A stretch of 5,326 bases of DNA from Gemmatimonadota bacterium (GTDB taxonomy: Bacteria; Gemmatimonadota; Gemmatimonadetes; Palauibacterales; Palauibacteraceae), in NCBI GenBank assembly GCA_030601615.1, contig JAUVTH010000117.1, forward strand, positions 1 to 5,326, written 5' to 3'. The translations under genes and the position numbers were made by a program. The notes under the pieces are model-generated. The model saw nothing but the letters and a program-made list of their open reading frames with translations, ran no database searches and had not been told where the DNA came from. Positions 1 to 5,326 of this stretch are shown one piece after another. Numbering within the stretch: position 1 is the first letter of the stretch; each line of letters opens with the position of its first letter.

Positions 1-2129
1 GTCGTTCGGTCTCGGTACGCTGGATGCCGGACGGACGCCACTGGACGACCGTCGACAGCGATTCTCTCGATCGGGGAGAGTTGTGGCGTGTGGAGGCCGA
101 GACCGGAACGCGTGAGAAACTGATCTCGGCCGCCGAGCTCATCCCCCCCGGCTCCAGCGAGCCGCTTCAGATCGAGGGACACACGTTCTCGGCCGACGGG
201 CGGCGCCTGCTGATTTTCACGGAGAGCCAGCAGGTGTGGAGGGCCCGTACGCAGGGTCGCTACTACGTATTCGACTTTCCGACCCGCCGCCTGATCCCGG
301 TCAGCGACGAAGACGGCTGGCAGATGTTTGCCAAGCTGTCTCCCGATGCACGCCAGGTGGCTTTCGTACGTGATCATGACCTGTACGTCACCGACCTTGC
401 GTCGGGCGAGGAGCGACGCCTGACGTTCGACGGCAGCGATACGATCATCAACGGTACGACCGACTGGGTGTATGAAGAGGAGCTGAACCTGCGGGACGCT
501 TTCCGGTGGAGTCCGGATGGGTCGCGAATCGCGTACTGGCAGCTCGACCAGAGTCCGGTCCGGATGTACTTCCTGGTCGATGCCCTGCCGCTCTATCCGG
601 AGCTGCACGGAATCCGCTATCCGAAGGCCGGCGAGGCCAACTCCCGGGTCAGGGTGGGATCGATCGAGCTGACCAGCGGCGAGACGACGTGGTTCGACAT
701 CGGGACCGAGGAGGACATCTACATCGCGCGGATGGAGTGGGCTGCGTCATCGAATGAAGTCGTGATCCAGAGGCTCAACCGGCACCAGAGCCAGATAGAC
801 CTCCTGCTCGGAGATGCGAGAACCGGTCGGACCACACTCCTTTTCTCTGAACAGGACGAAGCCTGGGTGGATGCGGACGACGATCTGCACTGGATCGACG
901 GCGGGCAACGATTCACGTGGACGAGCGATCGCGACGGCTTTTCACACGTCTACCTGTATGATCGCTCCGGTCGCATGCTGCGCCAGCTCACACGTGGCAA
1001 CTGGGACGTGACGGCGTTCCACGGCCTGAACGAGGAAACGGGTCGGATCTACTTCACGGCCGCGCCGGAGAGTCCGCTGACCCGCTCGGTGTACTCGGCG
1101 CCGCTGGACGGCGGCGACATGATCCGGATCGCCGGAGGAAGGGGTACCCACTCGGCTCGATTCAGTCCGGATTTGGGCCTGTTCACCGATACGTACTCGT
1201 CGAGCGGCACGCCGCCGACCACGACTCTGCGCCGGGCGGCTGACGGTGCGGAGGTGAGGGTAATCGAGGACAACGCGGACCTGGTCCAGAAGATCGAGGC
1301 CCTGGATCTCAGGGAGCCCGAATTCTTCACGGTGCGGGCGGACGATGGCAGCTCCCTCAACGCGTGGATCATCAAGCCGCGAGAGTTCGATCCGGGCAGG
1401 AGCTATCCCATGCTGCTGTACGTGTATGGGGGCCCGGGGTCGCAGACCGTGCGGGACGCCTGGGGCGGTAGCCGCTATTTGTGGCACCAGATGCTGGTTC
1501 AGGATGGGATCCTCATCGCCAGCGTCGACAACCGGGGAACGGGCGCCCGCGGCCGCGAGTTCAAGAAGCAGGTCTACATGCGACTGGGACAGCTCGAGAC
1601 GGCGGACCAGCTGGCCGCTGTCCGCCAGCTCGGCGACCTGCCCTACGTGGATGCCTCGCGGATCGGGATCTGGGGCTGGAGCTACGGCGGGTACATGGCG
1701 CTCATGACGTCGCTGGTCGGTGGCGAACAGGTGGCCGCTGCGATCGCGGGAGCCCCGGTCACGTCCTGGGAGCTGTACGACACGATCTATACGGAGCGGT
1801 TCATGCGCACGCCGCGGGAGAACGAGGAGGGCTATTCGCTTGGGGCACCGCTCTCGCACGCCGAAGGCCTCGAGGGGGACCTACTGATCATTCACGGATT
1901 GGCGGACGACAACGTCCACCCGCAGAACACTTTGAAGATGATCTACGCGCTCGAGGCGGCCGGGAAGCAATTCGACATGCGCCTGTATCCGGGACAGAGA
2001 CACGGCGTTCGGGGTCGTACGCTTTCGGTGAACCTGTATGAGATGATGACCGGCTTCCTGCACCGGACGCTGCTGGATCCCGAAACTGAGGCTGGGGACA
2101 TCTCAGACACCGCCTGGCTCGGGCGCTAG
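1..2129 (+). CDS. Dipeptidyl peptidase IV-type S9 family serine peptidase, 5'-partial
   Basis: Exported prolyl peptidase expected to remove Xaa-Pro (or Xaa-Ala) dipeptides from peptide N-termini in the periplasm. The frame is open to the left edge (codons run from base 3, giving RSVSVRW before the first ATG at 24), so the true start and any signal peptide are outside the window. The 708 visible codons are close to full length for bacterial DPP-IV (about 720-770). Numbering from the ATG at 24, residues ~1-430 are the DPPIV_N beta-propeller with repeated SPDG/SADG blade motifs. It contains DWVYEEE (147-153), the double-Glu motif that binds the substrate N-terminus in DPP-IV. Residues ~440-685 are the alpha/beta-hydrolase domain. 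It has YVYGGP (oxyanion Tyr468), the nucleophile in GWSYGG (Ser553), Asp628 in HGLADDN and His660 in GQRHG, so the triad is intact. The stop is TAG at 2127. The gene converges on the respiratory operon and has no evident functional link to it. Other S9 peptidases are less likely because the EE motif is present. Confidence 0.93.
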   Translation, partial: RSVSVRWMPDGRHWTTVDSDSLDRGELWRVEAETGTREKLISAAELIPPGSSEPLQIEGHTFSADGRRLLIFTESQQVWRARTQGRYYVFDFPTRRLIPVSDEDGWQMFAKLSPDARQVAFVRDHDLYVTDLASGEERRLTFDGSDTIINGTTDWVYEEELNLRDAFRWSPDGSRIAYWQLDQSPVRMYFLVDALPLYPELHGIRYPKAGEANSRVRVGSIELTSGETTWFDIGTEEDIYIARMEWAASSNEVVIQRLNRHQSQIDLLLGDARTGRTTLLFSEQDEAWVDADDDLHWIDGGQRFTWTSDRDGFSHVYLYDRSGRMLRQLTRGNWDVTAFHGLNEETGRIYFTAAPESPLTRSVYSAPLDGGDMIRIAGGRGTHSARFSPDLGLFTDTYSSSGTPPTTTLRRAADGAEVRVIEDNADLVQKIEALDLREPEFFTVRADDGSSLNAWIIKPREFDPGRSYPMLLYVYGGPGSQTVRDAWGGSRYLWHQMLVQDGILIASVDNRGTGARGREFKKQVYMRLGQLETADQLAAVRQLGDLPYVDASRIGIWGWSYGGYMALMTSLVGGEQVAAAIAGAPVTSWELYDTIYTERFMRTPRENEEGYSLGAPLSHAEGLEGDLLIIHGLADDNVHPQNTLKMIYALEAAGKQFDMRLYPGQRHGVRGRTLSVNLYEMMTGFLHRTLLDPETEAGDISDTAWLGR

Positions 2130-2149
2130 GCTTCCAGGGCTCCGAGGCA

Positions 2150-2173
2150 GCCTCCCTACCGGCGTCGGGAGGC
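2150..2173. terminator. Possible hairpin between convergent genes
   Basis: GCCTCCC (2150-2156) and GGGAGGC (2167-2173) form a perfect 7-bp GC-rich stem around a 10-nt loop. It sits in the 66-bp gap between the ends of the peptidase gene and the NrfD gene, where a bidirectional terminator would be expected. No T-run follows on either strand, so this is not a canonical intrinsic terminator and the call rests on the stem and its position. Confidence 0.35.
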
Positions 2174-2195
2174 GATCAGTCAGCCGCGAGAGTCC

Positions 2196-3383
2196 TCACG
2201 CCTCGGGCGACGCCGGGAGCTCGGTATCGGGCCACGGAGGCAGGATCTTCACCAGCACGCCCAGGACGAGGAACGGGAGGACAAGCAGAACCCCGGCCAC
2301 AAGCAGTCCCTCCAGCCCCAGCAACTCCGCCTTGTAGGCGGTCAGGCCCCGCAGGCTTTTCGAGAACAGCTGTCCTCCGATCACGACGTTCCAGCGAATG
2401 CTGAAGATACCGATCTGCACCAGGATGGCGCAGCCGAGATATATGAGCCGCCTGACCTCCGCCGGGATCCTGGCGATGCTCCGCTTGCTGAGGGCCGGAG
2501 ACACCACGCCCAGTGAGATCAGGGGCACGAGTGTCCCCAGCACTATCTGCAGCACGATCAGGCTTACGAACAGTCGCCCCTCGATCAGTTGCGACAGGAT
2601 CTCGATCGACTCCTCGGCTTCGTACAGACGGTGGATGAAGTCGAGCATCTCGAGGGAGAAGTCCACGACTATCGCGTAGAACAGAAAGGACGCGAGCTTG
2701 TCCGCGCACCCCATGTCCACCTTCTTGCTCCGGAATAGAGTGGCCACGAGGTAGATGATCATCACGAGCGCGATTCCCGACACGATGGCCGAGAACAGGA
2801 ACACGACCGGCATCAGCACGCTGCTCCACCACGGATTCGCCTTCACGGATCCGAAGATGAAGCCCACGTATCCGTGCAGCAGGAAGGCCGACGGGATGCC
2901 GATGATGGTGATCCACCGGCCCACCCTGTCGTCGAATTGCAGGGCCCTGTCCGATAGATCGGTCGCACCGAGCGTCAGCGTGTAGTAGAACCACTTCCGG
3001 GGTCCCGTCGCTTCCCGCGCCGTCAACACGAGGTCCCTTCGGTAGTCAAACCAGATCTCCAGCAGCAGCACCACCATCAGATACCAGGCGTAGACAAAGC
3101 CGAACATTGCCATGGCCGACTTGCGATTCGGAGTGAGGAAGATCTCGTAGGAGCGCTCGGGGTGGCCCAGGTGCGCCACGAGCGGCAGGGGGGCCACGAT
3201 CAGGAATGCCAGCGCCGTGAGCAGGGCCAGCCGATACGTGGGCTCCACCTCTTTCACGTTGAACACGCGCGCCAGCGAGGCGAGGATGAAAGCCCCCGCC
3301 ACCAGGCCCGTGAGATACGGGTACAAGACGATGAGGAGACCCCACCTGAGCTCGAACTCGTTCGGGTAGATGTATCCCTGCAT
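2196..3383 (-). CDS. NrfD/PsrC-family integral membrane quinone-interacting subunit
   Basis: Membrane subunit of a respiratory complex, expected to bind (mena)quinone/quinol and exchange electrons with the periplasmic iron-sulfur partner encoded just upstream. The 395-residue product has about nine hydrophobic spans, roughly at 14-36, 51-71, 91-110, 157-178, 189-215, 230-250, 268-294, 312-330 and 355-380. Family-like motifs include HLGHPER (71-77) after span 2, the acidic stretch DFSLEMLDFIHR (241-252) and RWNVVIGGQ (330-338), a hallmark of the HybB/DsrP/NrfD group. There are no haem-binding motifs, as expected for NrfD proteins, which carry no cofactor. The start is ATG at 3383, three bases after the TAG of the preceding gene. 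A purine-rich GAGGTG lies 9 nt upstream inside that gene's 3' end, supporting coupled translation. The family is secure. Whether it is closer to NrfD, DsrP, HybB or OhcC/NhcC cannot be settled without a tree. Confidence 0.93.
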   Translation of the reverse strand: MQGYIYPNEFELRWGLLIVLYPYLTGLVAGAFILASLARVFNVKEVEPTYRLALLTALAFLIVAPLPLVAHLGHPERSYEIFLTPNRKSAMAMFGFVYAWYLMVVLLLEIWFDYRRDLVLTAREATGPRKWFYYTLTLGATDLSDRALQFDDRVGRWITIIGIPSAFLLHGYVGFIFGSVKANPWWSSVLMPVVFLFSAIVSGIALVMIIYLVATLFRSKKVDMGCADKLASFLFYAIVVDFSLEMLDFIHRLYEAEESIEILSQLIEGRLFVSLIVLQIVLGTLVPLISLGVVSPALSKRSIARIPAEVRRLIYLGCAILVQIGIFSIRWNVVIGGQLFSKSLRGLTAYKAELLGLEGLLVAGVLLVLPFLVLGVLVKILPPWPDTELPASPEA

Positions 3384-3386
3384 CGT

Positions 3387-4193
3387 CTACCTCACCTCTC
3401 CGTCCAGGTTCGCATAGAACACCTTCGGCTTGGTGTTCAGGTGCGGCTTCAGCACCTGGATCTCGTTGAAGCGCAGGAAGCGCGCGAGGGGGTTTGCCCG
3501 GTGCCCCACCTCGCCGAACAGCCGGGCGGACGTGGGGCACACCTCTACGCAGGCGGGCACCTTTCCCCTGGCGAGCCGGTGGTAGCAGAACGTGCACTTA
3601 CGAGCCACGTGCTTCACCGGGTCGAACCAGCGCGCCCCATACGGGCATGCCTGCACGCAGTACCCGCAACCGATGCAGTATTCCTCGTCGACGAGGACCG
3701 CGCCGTCATCCGTGGTGAAGGTGGCTCCGACCGGGCAGACCTGTACGCACGGCGCTTCCTCGCAGTGGTTGCACAGCTTGGGAACGAAGAACGTGCGAAG
3801 GGTGCTGCCCTCCTCTTCGATGGGCGGGAAGCCGTCGATGCCCCCGTTCGGGCTGTCAACCAGGATCTCGCCATCGGTGCGGATCACGTACCGCTCGACC
3901 CACGTGTTGAAGAAGTACGGCTCGTCGGGTACGTCGTTCTCGCTCTTGCAGGCCTGCGCGCAGCGGCCGCACCCGATGCACTTCCGGATGTCGATTCCCA
4001 TACCGTAGATGCGCTCGACGTCTGCGTCTCCCTCCTCCTGCATGCCATGCAGCTCGGGAACGCGGACGATGCAGAGGGCAATCGGCACGCCGAGGCTGGC
4101 CTTGAGCGCCTCCCACAGGAAGTCCCTGCGGTCCACCGCTTCGCGGGTCGCCGGAGACTCCCGATTCGGACCGGCTGTCGAGTCCGACTTCAT
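3387..4193 (-). CDS. Tat-exported ferredoxin-like subunit with four [4Fe-4S] cluster motifs (NrfC/HybA/DsrO type)
   Basis: Electron-transfer subunit, expected in the periplasm beside the NrfD protein and relaying electrons between quinone and the cytochrome. The 268-residue product begins with a twin-arginine signal: RRDFL at 22-26, then a weakly hydrophobic stretch (~27-45). Sixteen cysteines in four groups match four cubane clusters: C72/C75/C78/C82, C141/C144/C149/C153, C173/C176/C179/C183 and C200/C203/C215/C219. The last is the long-spaced CTFC...PACVEVCP form typical of DmsB/NrfC/HybA-like proteins. An upstream ATG at 4307 would add 38 residues, but it lies inside the cytochrome gene and would bury the Tat motif. 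The ATG at 4193 overlaps the cytochrome TGA (ATGA, 4-bp overlap) and has GGAGG at 4202-4198, so it is the chosen start. No cleavage site of the AxA kind is obvious after the signal. Function as a reductase subunit is inferred from family and neighbours. Confidence 0.94.
   Translation of the reverse strand: MKSDSTAGPNRESPATREAVDRRDFLWEALKASLGVPIALCIVRVPELHGMQEEGDADVERIYGMGIDIRKCIGCGRCAQACKSENDVPDEPYFFNTWVERYVIRTDGEILVDSPNGGIDGFPPIEEEGSTLRTFFVPKLCNHCEEAPCVQVCPVGATFTTDDGAVLVDEEYCIGCGYCVQACPYGARWFDPVKHVARKCTFCYHRLARGKVPACVEVCPTSARLFGEVGHRANPLARFLRFNEIQVLKPHLNTKPKVFYANLDGEVR
3393..3398 (-). promoter_or_regulatory. Ribosome-binding site of the NrfD gene
   Basis: GAGGTG on the - strand is 9 nt upstream of the ATG at 3383. 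It is embedded in the C-terminal codons of the iron-sulfur gene, consistent with translational coupling across the 3-bp gap. Confidence 0.6.
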
Positions 4194-4918
4194 TCCGCCT
4201 CCGGATGGTGCGGGTAGTGGCATTGCCAGCACAGATAATCTTCGCCGTGCGTCGCCATATCTACCCCGGGGATGTGAGGAGGGCTGTCCGCGCCCTCGGC
4301 GTGACAACCGCCACAGAAGTCACGCGACGAGGGCTTGCCCGGCCGAACAGCGCGTGGCGTGGCCTTGTGCTCTTCCGGCGCATCGTGGCACGTCAAGCAC
4401 GGCAGCACGGCATGGTGTGACACAGCCTTGGTGCTCGCGATCTGGCCATGGCACGCCCGGCACTCGCCCGGGATCACCGGTGGCTCCGGGGCATGCGGGT
4501 CGTGACACGTCATGCACGGGACCGTCGGGTTGTGGGCCACAGGGTCGATCTGCGGGAAACCGGACGGCCGGGAGGCGTTGTAGCCGTGACAGAGTGGGCA
4601 GAAGCCTCTCTCACGCGGCGCGCGTGGCCGGACATTCCCCGGCGCGGCCACGTGCTCCGCAGCCGGTCCGTGGCACACCTCGCACGACACGCCGGAGTGG
4701 TTCGAAGCGCTCCGCTTATCGGCGATCGGCCGGTGGCACATGGTGCACGCCTCGTGGCCGGCGTACTTGAGGGGTTGGGCCTCGATCGAGTCGACGGCCG
4801 CGGCACGGTAGTGACCCGCGTCGCCGAACGTGTCCGGCACCAGCGTTTGCCGCACTGCCACGAAAACGATGGCCAGGACGGCGAAGGCGATGCCAAGGCG
4901 CGTAACCTGTTGGGGCAT
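4190..4918 (-). CDS. Membrane-anchored octahaem c-type cytochrome (duplicated tetrahaem)
   Basis: Periplasmic multihaem electron carrier, first gene of the three-gene unit. The 242-residue product has an N-terminal hydrophobic segment (~8-22, LGIAFAVLAIVFVAV) without a clear cleavage site, so it is probably a retained membrane anchor. There are eight CxxCH haem c motifs starting at residues 58, 79, 107, 135, 153, 174, 202 and 230. That is a very haem-dense protein, about one haem per 23 residues after the anchor. Additional histidines (74, 89, 129, 142 and 169, 184, 224, 237) could be the distal ligands. The ATG at 4918 is supported by an in-frame TGA 12 codons upstream with no alternative start between; its ribosome-binding site is weak. 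Family members include cytochromes of the tetrahaem/NapC-NrfH-like and class III-like superfamilies, but I cannot assign one. A catalytic role is unlikely because no CxxCK or other unusual haem site is present. Confidence 0.92.
   Translation of the reverse strand: MPQQVTRLGIAFAVLAIVFVAVRQTLVPDTFGDAGHYRAAAVDSIEAQPLKYAGHEACTMCHRPIADKRSASNHSGVSCEVCHGPAAEHVAAPGNVRPRAPRERGFCPLCHGYNASRPSGFPQIDPVAHNPTVPCMTCHDPHAPEPPVIPGECRACHGQIASTKAVSHHAVLPCLTCHDAPEEHKATPRAVRPGKPSSRDFCGGCHAEGADSPPHIPGVDMATHGEDYLCWQCHYPHHPEAE
4198..4202 (-). promoter_or_regulatory. Ribosome-binding site of the iron-sulfur gene
   Basis: GGAGG on the - strand lies 4 nt upstream of the ATG at 4193, inside the last codons of the cytochrome gene. 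It decides between this start and the in-frame ATG at 4307, which would give a 38-residue arginine-rich extension with no export-signal character. Confidence 0.7.
4199..4747 (-). repeat. Internal tandem duplication of a tetrahaem unit within the cytochrome
   Basis: Residues 58-145 (bases 4747-4484) and 153-240 (bases 4462-4199) of the octahaem cytochrome align without a gap at a constant offset of 95 residues. The CxxCH spacings are 21, 28, 28 in both halves, and 35 of 88 positions are identical by hand count. These include all 12 haem Cys/His positions and patches such as VRP (96-98/191-193), F106/F201 and P-H-x-P-E at the unit ends. A 7-residue linker joins the halves. This is a protein-level repeat and the DNA has diverged. 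Confidence 0.88.
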
Positions 4919-5108
4919 GGCGCGCTCGTTGTCTGTTGGAGAAGGATCCCCGCCTCAGGGGTTCGCCCTGTGCCCGCGCAACATCGATGCCACGGTTGAT
5001 TTCCGTAACTGATCGCGGCAAATGGCCTCCAGAATGCTGAAGAACTCAGGGGGGTCGCGGACGCGGGGCCTGTTCAGAAGCCTGATGGAGGAAGGAGCGA
5101 TCGCCCGG

Positions 5109-5152
5109 CACGGTGGGACACATTGAACCGCACGGTCCACCGTTGTGGGACA
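5109..5152. promoter_or_regulatory. Cluster of short direct and inverted repeats upstream of the cytochrome operon
   Basis: Within the 278-bp non-coding stretch 4919-5196, GTGGGACA occurs at 5113-5120 and 5145-5152, 32 bp apart or about three helical turns. CACGGT occurs at 5109-5114 and 5131-5136. ACGGTGG (5110-5116) is inverted as CCACCGT (5137-5143). Such clustering about 190-230 bp before the cytochrome start could be an operator or a transcript hairpin. No recognisable -35/-10, sigma-54 or FNR site accompanies it. The rest of 4919-5196 shows only short ORFs with no recognisable product. Confidence 0.25.
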
Positions 5153-5196
5153 GTCCGTCTCGATCTGATTCGGTGCAACCGGCGCCGGGTCCGTCC

Positions 5197-5316
5197 CTAT
5201 AGATTCGGATCCGCTGTGTATCCCATCACCGTCAGGATGATGATGTAGGCGATCATCGCCAGTGCGATCACGGTCATCAGTCGACTCGCCTCTCCCGGCG
5301 CCCTCTTCCGGTCCAT
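5197..5316 (-). CDS. Possible small single-span membrane protein (or 3' end of a larger gene)
   Basis: From the ATG at 5316 this frame encodes 39 residues: a basic N-terminus (MDRKRAPGEASR), one hydrophobic span (~13-32, rich in M, I, V, L and A) and a short tail GYTADPNL, ending at TAG. The basic-then-hydrophobic layout suits a real small membrane protein with its N-terminus in the cytoplasm. No good ribosome-binding site is visible in the 10 bases between the ATG and the window edge, and the frame stays open there (VPF before the Met), so the gene may start further upstream. It runs in the same direction as the cytochrome operon, 278 bp ahead of it. I recognise no family, and composition is the only support. 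Confidence 0.5.
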   Translation of the reverse strand: MDRKRAPGEASRLMTVIALAMIAYIIILTVMGYTADPNL

Positions 5317-5326
5317 GAACGGAACA

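Noticed and set aside
942..1859. 305-codon open frame on the - strand inside the peptidase gene
   Set aside because: It lies antisense to a gene with intact catalytic motifs, its product is Arg/Pro/Ala-rich with no recognisable domain, and GC-rich codon usage explains long antisense frames.
2176..2994. 272-codon - strand frame overlapping the NrfD gene in another phase
   Set aside because: It is an Arg/Gly-rich shadow of the NrfD frame, which carries the transmembrane spans and family motifs.
3162..4217. 351-codon open frame on the + strand across the NrfD and iron-sulfur genes
   Set aside because: It is antisense to two genes with diagnostic motifs, its composition is low-complexity-like, and there is no hydrophobic core or known motif.
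4009..4770. 253-codon + strand frame opposite the cytochrome gene
   Set aside because: It is antisense to eight CxxCH motifs, and its Arg/Ser/Thr-rich product has no domain signal.
5097..5104. GCGATCGC octamer resembling the cyanobacterial HIP1 repeat
   Set aside because: It is a single occurrence, and nothing else suggests a cyanobacterium.
5022..5126. 34-codon + strand ORF in the intergenic region
   Set aside because: It has no ribosome-binding site and no recognisable product, and its length is expected by chance.
4955..5140. 61-codon - strand ORF in the intergenic region
   Set aside because: It has no ribosome-binding site, no recognisable motif or membrane/soluble fold character, and it covers the repeat region and upstream leader of the cytochrome gene.
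5179..5188. CCGGCGCCGG palindrome just after the stop of the small membrane ORF, considered as a terminator
   Set aside because: The 10-bp perfect palindrome leaves only a 3-bp stem with a 4-nt loop and no T-run. In GC-rich DNA this is unremarkable.

Overview
The window is a GC-rich, gene-dense bacterial fragment. It holds one nearly complete hydrolase gene on the + strand, facing a compact three-gene respiratory operon on the - strand. The export signal, the Tat-type signal and the haem c proteins point to a Gram-negative (diderm) bacterium with a periplasm. Exported DPP-IV-like peptidases beside multihaem cytochrome/NrfD modules are common in groups such as Gemmatimonadota, Acidobacteriota and relatives. 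That placement is a guess from gene style; the sequence has no phylogenetic marker.

Layout: (1) 1-2129 (+), a dipeptidyl peptidase IV-type S9 peptidase whose N-terminus lies off the left edge. (2) 2130-2195, a 66-bp convergent gap with a small hairpin. (3) 2196-4918 (-), transcribed right to left: an octahaem c-type cytochrome with an N-terminal membrane anchor (4918-4190), a Tat-exported protein with four [4Fe-4S] cluster motifs (4193-3387), and a multi-spanning NrfD-family membrane protein (3383-2196). The first two genes overlap by 4 bp (ATGA) and the next two are 3 bp apart, so they almost certainly form one translationally linked unit. (4) 4919-5196, 278 bp with no convincing gene but with short direct and inverted repeats upstream of the operon. 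(5) 5197-5316 (-), a possible 39-residue single-span membrane protein, perhaps the 3' end of something that begins beyond the right edge.

How the genes work together: the NrfD protein should exchange electrons with the membrane quinone pool. The ferredoxin-like subunit would wire those electrons across the periplasmic face, and the octahaem cytochrome would pass them to or from a soluble periplasmic partner. No molybdopterin, nitrite-reductase or hydrogenase catalytic subunit is present, so this looks like a stand-alone quinone:cytochrome c conduit (compare the Nhc/Ohc/Hmc, DsrJOP and NrfBCD arrangements) rather than a substrate-specific reductase.

The most notable observation is that the octahaem cytochrome is an internal duplication of a tetrahaem unit. 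The CxxCH spacings 21-28-28 occur twice, the two halves align without gaps over 88 residues at 35 identities, and four extra histidines per half are conserved as likely distal haem ligands.
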